A stretch of DNA of 64,000 nt from Apoderus coryli (taxonomy: Eukaryota > Arthropoda > Insecta > Coleoptera > Attelabidae), in the NCBI GenBank assembly GCA_911728435.2, contig OU452201.1, positions 24,056,001 through 24,120,000 of the forward strand. Reading direction: 5' to 3'. The notes beneath the pieces were generated by a model that worked only from the letters and a program-made list of their open reading frames with translations, did not search any database and was not told the origin of the DNA. The position numbers were made by a program, and so were the translations under genes. Positions 53,036 to 63,486 of the stretch are shown piece by piece; position 1 is the stretch's first letter, and each line of letters opens with the position of its first letter.

Positions 53036-53953
53036 TAAAATATGCCACACAATTATTTAGATGATATATATGGTCCTTGTTTGACCAAAATTGATGAGAA
53101 AAGGATTCAGTTTATGCAGAATTCATGCACACGGCTTGTATGTGGAATGAAACAACGTCGGATCTTTCATTCACTAATTTTGTTTAATAAAATCATCAGA
53201 AGGAAAAAGCCGGAATACTTGTATATATTATCTACCTGGCTAACACTTCGTATGTCATCGAATGATTTAATTAAAGAAATGCACTGTCTGTCTAAATATC
53301 TGTGTTTGATTGTGATAATTACGACTATGATATTAATGACCCTAGTAATTTCTCATTTTTCACTAGTAAAACAATAAAGTGAATGGCGCTCTTTTAAATA
53401 GTAAATCTGGCTAGTGCTCATCCGACGCCCAATGCTCTCCAACAAACAACGACTAGCGGAGTAGTAGCGTAATATTCTACTTAAAATATTTTCAGATTTA
53501 CGATTTTACTACTCAATTACAAATTGAAACTTATTACGCTGCAATGAAAGATTGAAGTTCCGAGCACCTGCTCTAAACATTTTTTTGCCTCCCCAAAGAT
53601 CCTGTTAGGTGAGTAATAAGAAAAAATAAAAATGAATACTAGATACTTTTACACTTTTATAACAACTATTTGTATAACTGTAAAATTCATATTACGAAAT
53701 GACAGTATCTAATGTGTTTTTAAACTAAATGCAACTGAAAAATAAACACAAGTTAAGAGCGCTGTCAGACACGTAATAGAACATATTAATTTGTAAAAAT
53801 AAGCTACTTATTTTGGCCAGCGATGTAAAAGAATTTTCAGATTGGTTTAAGCTAAAATATAAGTTAAATTTAGGTTAAGTTAGGAAGCACTGCTTCAACT
53901 TCACCTTTTGTAAAAATGTTTTTTTTTACATAAAGTCTTTATTATTATTATTA
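53036..53953 (+). pseudogene. LINE remnant with RT C-terminal fragment and tail
   Basis: The frame 53042-53377 encodes LDDIYGPCLTKIDEKRIQFM and QNSCTRLVCGMKQRR, matching the DVIYGPCLD and IQNSYVRFVFGL segments of the copy at 2790-3436, then diverges after about 60 residues. The 3' region ends CATAAAGTCTTTATTATT with a trinucleotide tail at about 53953. It belongs to the same family as 2469-3450 and 9507-10582. Confidence 0.6.
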
Positions 53954-54610
53954 AAAATAACCCAACCATGTCAACATTTAACTGATAACACTACTCAAGG
54001 ATGTTTTCAATCACTATGGCACACCACAAATTTTTGAAATTGCCAGCGATATTATTATGTACTTAAATATTTTTACAAAAATAAAATACAGTACTGTGGC
54101 TAGAATCTGAAAACTATAATTATCTTTAGTCAGGACCTGACTTTTATCCTATAATGGCGGCGTCATACGTCACAGTTTGAAATTATTTAGTTCAAAGTGC
54201 CAACGTGGACTCAGAATGCTGTACTTATTATGCTGTGTCATGATGATGTACATCTGAATAAGACAGTGTGTGGTGAAATGTATGTTATGTAAATTTCAAT
54301 AAATTCGTGAACATTTGCAAACGTTTGTTTAAATTAAAAAGTTTAATATGAATTTTCATCAAGTATAAGTCAAAACTATCAACGAAAAAAAATTGCAAAA
54401 TAACATATTTAGTGACTGTTATTGTTAAACATAATAGCGGTTTGAAGAGCGGTTTGGAACATATTGGAAAACTTTTTACTTTTTCTAACTGTGGGGATTG
54501 TTTCTGGGGGTAGTTCGGAGGTGACAAATCTGAGTGATTGATAGGCAATTATATTGTGTGATTTAGAAAGTCAGTAAAAACAAAGTTATTTTAATAACTG
54601 CACCTATATA
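53954..54610. other. Intergenic stretch, nothing recognised
   Basis: No supported feature; an 87-codon minus frame (54285-54548) shows no motif. Confidence 0.35.
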
Positions 54611-55040
54611 CAGGGTGTTTCAAAAGGTTTGTGCCAAACTTAAGGAGAGCATAGCGGATGTTGTCGTGAACAACTTTTGCATAGAGACCCTAGTCAAAAA
54701 TGAGCCGTTTTGGCTCCAGAGTTATTTTTGCTTAAGGCTGTTTGATCAGACTCCAAATATAGGTATATGGCATTCATGATTGTGAACTTATTTCTTAATC
54801 GATTTGAAAAATTCTTTTTGGATCATAGAGAGAACACTTTAACAGAGGTTTATATAGGAATAAAAATAATATTTTGAAGTCAATATAAATTGCTAAGAAT
54901 TTTTTTTTTTATTCCTATATAAACCTCTGTTAAAGTGTTCTCTCTATGATCCAAAAAGAATTTTTCAAATCGATTAAGAAATAAGTGCACAATCATGAAT
55001 GCCTTATACCTATATTTGCAGTCTGATCAAACAGCCTTAA
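54611..55040. repeat. Large palindrome attached to a transposon end
   Basis: Arms 54732-54867 and 54906-55040 are mirror images over about 135 bp with only about three mismatches (for example CCAAATATAGG against GCAAATATAGG); the loop is 38 bases. To the left, ACAGGGTGTTTCAAAAGG (from 54611) is a typical transposon terminus. The right arm is not followed by a matching terminus, so this is probably a transposon end that underwent an inverted duplication. Confidence 0.85.
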
Positions 55041-55124
55041 AAGACCAATCATTATTGTTTTGCTTTAAAATGTTGTAAAGAGTGATATTAGGGTAACATA
55101 GTAGGTATGTTGATTATATAAACG

Positions 55125-57790
55125 GAGTTCATGGCGATATTGTTAGAGACCCTAAGAAATTTTGGTATTCTTTCGCCTCTAAAAAGCAGTATTCCCAAAT
55201 AGTAGTAATTTCTGGAAACGATTCTTACTCTGAGCCACAAGCTACAGTAGATAGCGTTGAACGGTTTTTGAAAGTGTATTTGTTCCGTCCTCCAATAATG
55301 AAGACGGTATTCCTGCGAGCGATGGTGTCAATTGCATACGCGTTGTTATCTCTATTTCAGTGGCGGCTTGTCCTATGAAGCAAGTGAAGCAACGCTTCAC
55401 CTAAATAATCAGTAAAATTAATAAGATTTAAGTATTTAATTTTATTTTATTGTGTAATTATTTTTCTCCATATAAAATTTAAACTAGAAATTAATGTATA
55501 CTTAATTTTCAACCTGCTTTACCATACAACTTTAATTTTGAATTTCGTCTTCATCTGAAGCAGGCTTTATCGTATACACCTATTTAAAATTTACATACCT
55601 ATAGGTATTTCCCTCTGTTTTTATTCGTGTAATAATAGTAAAACATTATTTATTTCGGTCTCTCTCTTCCCTGTGTGCGACAGTTGACACCCTTGCCGGT
55701 GCTTGTGTCCTATGACAATAGCCTATTTATTTATCATACACGTTCTTATGCAGATGAAGCGTGCCTCAAAGCATTTTCATCTATAATTCAGCCACTATAT
55801 AACCACCTATCGCTCTTTGTCTAAACATAGTTGCCAGCGTTTAATTGTACTAAGCATAGCATACGAATCTTGCCATTAAAAAAACACTATAAGAAGCACG
55901 CTCCATATAGATGCAGCAGAGACTTAATGTAAAATAAGGTTATATGACAACGCTTGGCCAGTGTTTTGTACCTATATGTCGATTATTATTTTGATTATAT
56001 CTATCTCTCTCACAGAGTCACAAATTTCTAGTGCTGTCACAGTTGTGCTTTGTGCTATACCTGTGCTAATATTATTTTTATTTACTTTTCGGAAAGTTTA
56101 AAGTTTTGATTTTTGATATTTTGAATACAAATTAGTCTTTCTATTTAGTTACCTACATATTTAATTTAAGTTTTAAAATCTAAAAAAGTAGTGAACAAAT
56201 TAAAAAAATATATATACGGTTATTAATTAGTAGGTACCTACCTATTTTTATAAAAATAAATGGGTAGGTACCGGAAAATATCGTTTTTTAATAATATAAT
56301 ATATTATAATATCTCATACTTTAATATGATGGAAGCAAGTAGAAGTACTACACATCAGCAGCGTGAATTATATTTACGCTGACATCAGGTAAGCGAAGTT
56401 ATTATGAAAAATGATGTTTATTTTTTAATTTTAGCTGAGGTTAAGTTTTTTTAATCAACACTCCTTTTAAGAACAGAAAAATCTTGTTAAAAATATACAG
56501 ACACACCTGTTCCAGATTTAAATAAATGTTTGATAAATATAAATAAAAGCAAATGCAAAAAGCAGAGCTTTTAATAATATCTGGTATGAGACGTATTATG
56601 ATTTGCTAACAGGTAACATAAAAGTAATTTGATCGACAGTTTCATAAAATGTGTTTCATTTGGTATTATTATGAAGGAGGTAAATATATTCTAGATACTA
56701 ATTACACTTTTTAAAGAAAACAATACTTAGATGAGGTACCTACCTATAAACATAACCTATATTTTATGCAGTTGACGAAGTAGGGATATCCGCCACTGCT
56801 CTATTTATAAAATCCTTGATGCTTCTAGAAGGTGGGGAGCAGACATCTGAATCGGAATGTGTATTGGAGTTTTGCGTGAGCCGCTTCCGATTTGTTCAAT
56901 CTAATTCTTAAAACCAAAATTTTTCCTGACTTGTGGAAGTCCTACCTATTTTTAAAAAAAAACTGGTAACCGCGTCAATGTAATGACCTACCGCCCTTTG
57001 TCCATCCCGTCGAACTCATACCTCTGGGACGGAAAACAGTTTGTTTCATATGGTGGTTTTAAATCATCATCTTATGTTGCTACTTCGGGTGTTCCTCACG
57101 GGTCTAATTTGGGCCTACTCCTCTTCTCGAGCACCTGAAGTTAGGCAGGTTGTTTTTCGTCGATAACATTAAAATTTATACTTTGGTGGAAACGCAGAGT
57201 GATTGTGAGCAGCTGCAGGAGGATCTGACTAGAATTCAAAATGGTGTGACAATAACAACATTTGAATATACCAAAATGCAAACGCGTTTCACAACACGTC
57301 CTTTATGCGTTCGATACAGTATTGTTGGCGCACCTCCGGTGCGGTGTAATTCTGTGACTGATTTGGGGGTTGTGTTTGATTTTGAATTTCCTTTTTTCGA
57401 ACACATAGACCTGAAAACATCTCAAGCGAATCAATTTTATGGTTTTATGGTTCACAATTGTAAAGCATTTACAGATACTAAGCCGTTGACGCTGCATATA
57501 TTCGGTCTAAGCTGGAATATGCGTCTTTAATAGAATGTCAACAGGCGCTTTTTAAAATATTTGGCGTTTAAAAGCGATGGTCATTATCCCGCAAGGAGTA
57601 GTGATCATACTGATCTGCTGCAGAGGTTCAGTTTGCAAACTCTGGAGCAAAAATGAATATTTTGCTCTTTGAGCTTTTTAATGGAACTGTGTCGTGACAA
57701 AATTGATTGTCGGCGGCTCTTGGAGCGAATAAGATTTACAGTTCCTCGGATAAAAAATAGTGGGAATAGTAGTATAAGGGGAATTCTACT
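55125..57790 (+). pseudogene. Jockey-like LINE remnant split by a hAT element
   Basis: The left part (55125-55349) reads RDPKKFWYSFASKKQYSQIV, DSYSEPQATVDSVERFFKVY, the linker before the RT. After the hAT insertion (55358-56798) the copy resumes: FLKPKFFLTCGSPTYF-like traces, SGVPHGSNLGLLLF (56090s in host terms, at about 57085-57125), FFVDNIKIYTL (a damaged YADD box, 57150 onward), VTDLGVVFDFEFPFFEHIDL, then RRFLKYLAFKSDGHYPAR and RDKIDCRRLLERIRFTVPRI to about 57790. It is closely related to the split copy at 3868-7318. Numerous frameshifts and loss of the catalytic Asp pair show it is dead. Confidence 0.75.
55358..56798. mobile_element. Non-autonomous hAT element with exact 8-bp target duplication
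   Basis: The insert starts CAGTGGCGGCTTGTCC and ends ATATCCGCCACTG, and is flanked by the perfect direct repeat CTCTATTT (55350-55357 and 56799-56806). The host LINE reads through on both sides, which fixes the borders. Its 1441 bp contain no recognised transposase. Terminal bases match the hAT element at 30944-32718. Confidence 0.92.
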
Positions 57791-58554
57791 GTGACAGAAC
57801 CAGAACGAACTTTGGACATTTATTTCTAATTTTGGAATAAACTAGTTAGGTAGTTGGGTTAGTTTAGACTGATATAATTATTATTTAATGAAGTAATCCA
57901 ATTTGAAGAGGAGCGATGATTATTAACTCAATAAAACTACGTCTGCTCCAGAAAATAAACATAAATATATTGTTAAATTATTAATAATGTTCGACATGTT
58001 TCGAGAATCCATTCTCATCAACGGTGACATTACAACTCATCTTCCGTTATAACACATTGTAACTAATATATACGTTCATCCCGTGAAAATATGTTTATAA
58101 AATTTTTAAATTAATACGTGATTCAATCTAACAAAACACAAGTATTGGCATTAGCTTGCTAGGGCTGCACAAAATAAACATATACAACAACGTATAACTG
58201 AACAGTATATTTATGTAGTAGTACGTAATAGTCTATTATTTATTACTAGATTTAAAAAATATAAACAATAATTATTTTGTCTCTATCCGTACCTAATTTT
58301 GTTCAAAATAGTCTTATTATTAATCACATAGAAAAAAAAATCAAAAAAAGTCGTTATTTCTTTATGGCAGATAATCGGCAAGACCCCCCTATTATATTAA
58401 ATTTAATTGATATTGACATTATGTTGACACTCCAGTCATAGAGAATTACTAATTGTCTAAAAATTTGGACAATTAAATATTTGTATATGATTTGAACTAA
58501 AAGTCAAACTTATAAGCAGTAGTAATCGTAAAAAAACCTTCGAATTCTACAATA
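57791..58554. other. Intergenic stretch upstream of the membrane-protein gene
   Basis: It contains the decayed hammerhead-like motif at 57984-58032. The last 200 bases would hold the promoter of the gene starting at 58555, but no TATA-type or initiator element is convincing. Confidence 0.4.
57984..58032 (-). ncRNA. Decayed hammerhead-like motif
   Basis: Minus strand: stem II GAGAAT/ATTCTC around GG, GAAA, ACATGT and GTC are as in the 21.3-kb motif, but the CUGANGA box reads CCGTTGA, losing U4 and A6. Outer pairing TAATGT/ACATTA remains. It is a relic of the same ribozyme family. Confidence 0.4.
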
Positions 58555-60486
58555 ATGCAAATGAGCAGCAAAGAAAATTTTGATTTTGGTGAATCACAGA
58601 GCCGTTTGCAGTTGAGACTTCCAAGAAGAGATCGTCGTAAAATCATGGCAATATTTGTTTTATCTGGTATATTGTTTCTATATAGCATTTTTACCATGAT
58701 TTACGGATTTTATGTTCTTAAAGTAGGAGTAATTGAGTACTGCTCAATTATAATTTGTTTAACAGTTCTTGCAACAATTGGAGGTAAATCATAATAAATT
58801 ACAGAGATATATAGTTAGGTAGTTCTGCAGTAACGTTTGTAGTAAAATTTTATGTTAGTGAATGAGGTAATGTCGCTATAATGAATTTAATTGTGAAAGA
58901 TAAAGACCTAAATTCACCCTAAACCAGTCTTAACAAATGGTAACAACGGCACTTTATTATTATTTATTTATTAGGTAATCACCTTTCAGCAATTTTTAAA
59001 ACCACTTACACGAAAACAAAAAACCGCTGCTTCAATACAAGTTAGTCATGATAATATCAAACTGCAAATTTACGTACCTACCGAATATATTTGTAATCGA
59101 TAAAGAAAAATAACAATAAAATTGAACTTGGGGGGACATGGGGCTCTGCGGGCCTCGTATTGGACATAACCAATAATGATTAGGTCAGGGCTTTATTTTC
59201 TTCAATTAAATTCACTAACCTAACCTTAAATTATACTATGTAAGTGGAATTTTAAAAAAAAGCCTCCCGCTAGCGAATTCGAGTGTATCTAGGGTTGGGA
59301 ATAGGATGTAATGAAGGTATTACTTCTTGTCCGGCCTTCGTTAGTGAACTTTGTTTCAGCGGACATTTTTCGAATATAGTTTATATTACAAACTAATATT
59401 ATTTTGTGGGTCTCTGTCTGCCTCTTAAGTTTCCGCTTTCGTTGAGAGAGTATAGGGCCATGATATCACCACTATCATATTGTACAGCAATTTTTAAACG
59501 TTCTTTTTCTTAGAACGTATTATGTAACATATAACTCGTTACCAGCACATCTTAAAGTTTTTCGGTTGAATTTAGGTAATTCAGAGACACATACAGAAAA
59601 ATATTGTTAAATATTATATAAATAAATAAGTAATATTTTTCTCTATGTTCAGTTATATTATGTTCTTTATTGTTTGTGTTTCAGGAAATATAATACCTAT
59701 GTGTAGGTATATCACATCTAATGTTTTTTGGGCTACATGTTACAACTAAAATTGTACCACCTATAACTATCTATTTTGGGGCTGGAACTTAGAATCAGCT
59801 TGCCTGCCTTCCAGCCCTTTGTGCAAATTGTCATCCACGAAATAATTCCAATATATCTTTCAATATTTCTTTACCATGACCACACATATTTCAGAGCATC
59901 AGGCCCCATCATCAGTGGTCAATCAAAACCTAAGCTATTGCATTATGTAAGAATTTACTTGTCACAAGATAAAATTAAGAAGTGTATTAAGGTCACTTCG
60001 AGGAAAATTAGGTTATAAATGTTTTATTAACTAATTAAAATCATAGTTGCCACAAATACCTAATGGGATTCTGTTTATAAATCATAAGTGCAAATTTCAA
60101 TTGTATTTACAAATAAAAAAAAATTTCACACTTAATACTTATTGATAACTAATTAACATATTATTTTTTAGGATTTTCAGTAAATAAGAAGTTTCTTTTG
60201 ATCATAATTTCTATCGTCTACATTGTAATATTTATTGTTCTGTTATCATCGTTCTTTATTTTCATCACAATGAAAATGACGAATATTGCCAAGGACAACG
60301 TTAATAAATATTTATTAGGTAAGAAATTGTACATTTTTATAGTATTTAGAACCAACAGATCCTGATTTTGAAATGGCTCTTTGCCAATATCTAAGAATAC
60401 ACGTTGTTCCTCCGGGAACACCCGCGATATATAATGAAATGACGAAATATATTATAGAGTCTGCAAAAATTGACTTGCCTTTATAA
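58555..60486 (+). CDS. Three-exon gene for a 170-residue multi-membrane-segment protein
   Basis: Exons: 58555-58783, 60172-60318 and 60350-60486. The ATG at 58555 opens a hydrophilic, basic N-terminus (LPRRDRRK), then membrane segments at about residues 30-54, 58-76 and 84-110, and a polar C-terminal tail (PTDPDFEMALCQYLRIH to the stop). Splice signals are GGAG/GTAAAT with TTTTTTAG for intron 1 (1388 bp) and TTAG/GTAAGA with TATTTAG for intron 2, which is only 31 bases. Exons join in phase, and AATAAA lies 10 bases past the stop. The layout of three segments plus a loop recalls part of a tetraspanin, but no CCG motif is present, so I assign no family. It is the only convincing host gene in the window. 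Confidence 0.6.
59877..59921 (-). ncRNA. Hammerhead-like motif within intron 1, cleavage site changed to GTG
   Basis: Minus strand: stem I TGACCA/TGGTCA (six perfect pairs), core CTGATGA exact, extra T, stem II GGGGC/GCTCT around CTGAT (with wobbles), GAAA exact, short stem III ATATGT, then G at the cleavage position. GUG is not cleaved by known hammerheads, so the core is conserved but cleavage is predicted to be lost. It lies antisense in the intron of the gene at 58555-60486. Confidence 0.55.
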
Positions 60487-60963
60487 CAAGATGCCTAATA
60501 AATGCTTCCCTATTGAAAAAATTTAGTATTACTATTGGATCTGGAAACGTTCAAATAATCAGAACTGCTGAACTTAGGTATAGGACATTATACACAAATT
60601 ACATTTAGAATTGTATGTGCCTATAATCGAAAAATGTAACAATATACAGGGTGTTAATGAAGTGGTCAAACTTCAGGGGGTGATTCTTTGAGTGATTTTA
60701 AGGTAAAAAGTTCATATAAGCAGGTGTCCGGAAATGCATAGTTTTCAAGATACAGCGTGTCAAATTTTTTTTTACATTTATTTATTAATATTTCAAACAC
60801 CTGTTGACCGATTTTGTTGAAATTTGGCAGTATTATGGTATTAAGTTAGCACCAATTGATTGTTGATTATGACTTCCAGTGGCGTCGTAAGGGGCAGTTT
60901 CACGAATAAAAATAACAAACAAAATGTGCGCCACTGAATTTTTTAAAATTAAAAAAATAATTT

Positions 60964-62166
60964 TTGGATTTTTGGATTTGGATCAATCTCCTCGAATTCA
61001 CAAACTACTTGTCCCGGGCTTTGGAGCACGGATATCAAGTTCATGCCATTTACACCGACTTCTCTAAGGCTTTCGACAGTGTCAACCATCGGCTTCTCAT
61101 TGAGAAGCTTGGGATTGTTGGAGTCTCTGCGCCTATGTTGGACTGGTTGGGGAGCTACTTATGTGGTAGAACTCAGGTTGTCCGGATCAATGAGTTTCAT
61201 TCCAGGCCCATATTAGTTTCATCTGGTGTTCCTCAGGGGTCTCATTTGGGCCCATTATTATTTAACTTATTTGTCAATGACATAGCGCAATGTTTCGTTC
61301 ATAGTGAGATCAAGTTATTTGCTGATGATCTAAAGTGTTATAGGCGTATTGCAGGCCCATCCGATTGCTACCTTTTGCAGGAGGATGTTATTCGGCTTGT
61401 GCATTGGTGCGAGGCGAATGGTTTGGATTTGAATATATCGAAGTGCTTTTGCGTTAATTTTCACCGTACTAGGGATCCACTTTTTCACGAATACTTTATT
61501 GACCGGGACGCTTTGGATTATAAGACTTTGGTCAAGGATCTGGGTGTCTACTTGGATTCTTCACTGAACTACACCGACCACATCAGGCGCGCGACATCGC
61601 GGTCCATTAAGATGTTGGGCTTCATCAGACGTTGTTCGGGGGATTTCAGTCAGATTGGTACATTCAGGGCCCTGTACACATCCCTTGTGAGGCCGCATTT
61701 GGAGTACGCCTCTGCGGTGTGGTCTCCATCTTATGTTTGTCACACTGTCTGTATCGAGAGGGTTCAGCACCGTTTCCTGAGGTACGTTCATTTTAGACTC
61801 GGCCGTGAACGACCCGTTAATTTTAACTTCAACTACGACGTATTGCTGAGTGAGCTGGAGTTGGCTACATTGGGCGCCCGCAGGGTTGTCAGGGATCTGA
61901 CTATACTATATAAAATTTTAAACAATACTCTTTTATCTTCTAGTCTTTTATCCCAGATTGGTTTTCGTGTTCCCCCTAGACAATGCAGAAATTCTGATCT
62001 CTTTCACGTCTCGTTCCACCGCGCGAACTACGCTATGAATACCTTTGTCACCAGAGTGGCGCGACTGGCGAATCGTTGTTCTAATCATAACATCGATTTC
62101 TTTGCACCATTTGGTGAGTTCGCCGGTCGCTTGAGGAGGGGGTCTAGAGATGAATGGTTTCCCTAA
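60964..62166 (+). CDS. Jockey-like LINE reverse transcriptase (truncated, open frame)
   Basis: The 400-codon frame starts in host DNA; LINE sequence begins within the first few residues. Visible motifs: YTDFSKAFDSVNH (30-42) with the first catalytic Asp, SSGVPQGSHLGPLLFNLFVN (86-105), LFADDLKCYR (118-127) with the Asp pair, LDLNISKC, KDLGVYLDSSLNYTDHI, PHLEYASAVWSPSY and RRFLRY-type VQHRFLRYV, and the C-terminal NTFVTRVARLANR. The N-terminal fingers and the endonuclease are missing. Codon use and the lack of any disruption mark this as the youngest LINE in the window, inserted after the transposon's own arms had diverged little. Confidence 0.88.
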   Translation: MDFWIWINLLEFTNYLSRALEHGYQVHAIYTDFSKAFDSVNHRLLIEKLGIVGVSAPMLDWLGSYLCGRTQVVRINEFHSRPILVSSGVPQGSHLGPLLFNLFVNDIAQCFVHSEIKLFADDLKCYRRIAGPSDCYLLQEDVIRLVHWCEANGLDLNISKCFCVNFHRTRDPLFHEYFIDRDALDYKTLVKDLGVYLDSSLNYTDHIRRATSRSIKMLGFIRRCSGDFSQIGTFRALYTSLVRPHLEYASAVWSPSYVCHTVCIERVQHRFLRYVHFRLGRERPVNFNFNYDVLLSELELATLGARRVVRDLTILYKILNNTLLSSSLLSQIGFRVPPRQCRNSDLFHVSFHRANYAMNTFVTRVARLANRCSNHNIDFFAPFGEFAGRLRRGSRDEWFP

Positions 62167-62419
62167 TTCCTTGTTTTTAAAATTTAATATAATTTAGCAT
62201 TCATTAATTCCTTAACATCGGCGAGCGTTGGAGTCCTGCGAGCTGTTGTATGTCGCGCAATTGCTGGTTTTTTGTTTTTTTTATTAAGTTCAATTGTAAT
62301 GGATAGTCTAGAGTTAAGTAAGTTTTATAATTTCTGTATTATGTTGTATGCTATTGTTTTGTACATGTTGTAATAATGGACTTTGTCCGTAGATTAATAA
62401 ATAAATAAATAAATAAATT
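60971..62419 (+). mobile_element. Jockey-like LINE inserted in the transposon's left inverted repeat
   Basis: The right arm contains GGATTAAGCC uninterrupted; in the left arm GGATT is at 60966-60970 and AAGCC resumes at about 62420. The insert is 5'-truncated within the RT domain and ends GTCCGTAGATTAATAAAT followed by AAAT repeats. Confidence 0.85.
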
Positions 62420-62629
62420 AAGCCATTAAAAATACAACTTTTTTGTCTCTTGATATTTTTTCGTATCTTGCATCGTTTTCGGGAAAAAAAATTTACTTTT
62501 ACAGAATTATTGCGAATTACGTTTTACCCAAATTCGTTGAGATTTGGCAGTATTTTTTATAATAGTAAAATGCTAATCGGGATCTTTTAACAGGTCGGTT
62601 GCTGTTGATGGAAGACCTGCAACAGTACA

Positions 62630-63486
62630 GTGGAGCTGGAAGAAGCAGTGTTACATGAAATTCAGCGTAGCCCCGAGACAAGTACACGTAAAATTGCGCT
62701 CCAATTAAATACGACTTACGTTACTGTATATCAAATTTTAAGAGAGTATCAACTGTATCCTTACCATATTCAGCATGTTCAAGCGTTATTGCCTGCTGAT
62801 TTTCCACAGCGAGTTGTTTATTGTGCTTGGATTTTGCAACAACTATTGGTATCTCCTACATTTTTGTCTAAAAATTTTTTTACGGATGAAGCATGATTTT
62901 CCCGTAACTCAATCATGAACTTTCATAACAATCATGTTTGATGTGAAGAAAATCTCCATGCTTTTGTGGAAAATAATTATCAACAACAATTTTCCGTCAA
63001 TATTTGGGTTGGTATTGTAGGTGATTTCTTTATGGGACCCCATTTTTGACCCCGAGATTAAATGGCCAGGAATATCGCCACTTTTTAGAATTTGTTTTGC
63101 CGGGATTATTAGAAGAAGTTCCACTTGCAGATAGAGCAGCAATGTGGTTCATGCACGATGGGGCCCCACCTCACTTTAGCATCATAGCACGGGAATTTCT
63201 GGATCAAACTTATGGAGGGCAGTGGATTGGTCGCGCGGGTCCACATTCATGGCCATTCAGGTCGCCAGATTTAAATCCTTTGGATTATTTCCTTTGGGGG
63301 CATTTAAAGTTGCTGGTTTATAAAACTCCAGTCAATACTGAAGCCGAATTATGTCAGGGCATACGGGATTCATGCAATCAAATAACACATACTCCTGGAA
63401 TATTTCAGCGTGTTCGGCAATCGATGGTAAGGCGAGCTAATGCTTGCATCGAAGTTGAAGGTGGACATTTTCAACAACTAGTATAA
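62630..63486 (+). pseudogene. mariner-like transposase with 41-residue Asp spacing
   Basis: The first frame (62630-62896) holds LEEAVLHEIQRSPETSTRKI and LNTTYVTVYQILREYQLYPY, a helix-turn-helix region, then ADFPQRVVYCAWILQQL and FFTDEA with the first catalytic Asp. After a stop/frameshift region (62897-63045, readable traces NFHNNHVWCEENLHAFVEN in other frames), the second frame (63046-63486) has FMHDGAPPHFS (second Asp) and WPFRSPDLNPLDYFLWGHLK (third Asp). Counting from the HD Asp to the PLD Asp gives 41 intervening residues. The protein is complete apart from two or three disruptions in the middle, so the element died recently. Confidence 0.85.

Noticed and set aside
61561..61791. Minus-strand 76-codon frame as a gene
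   Set aside because: Antisense shadow of the open LINE RT at 60964-62166.
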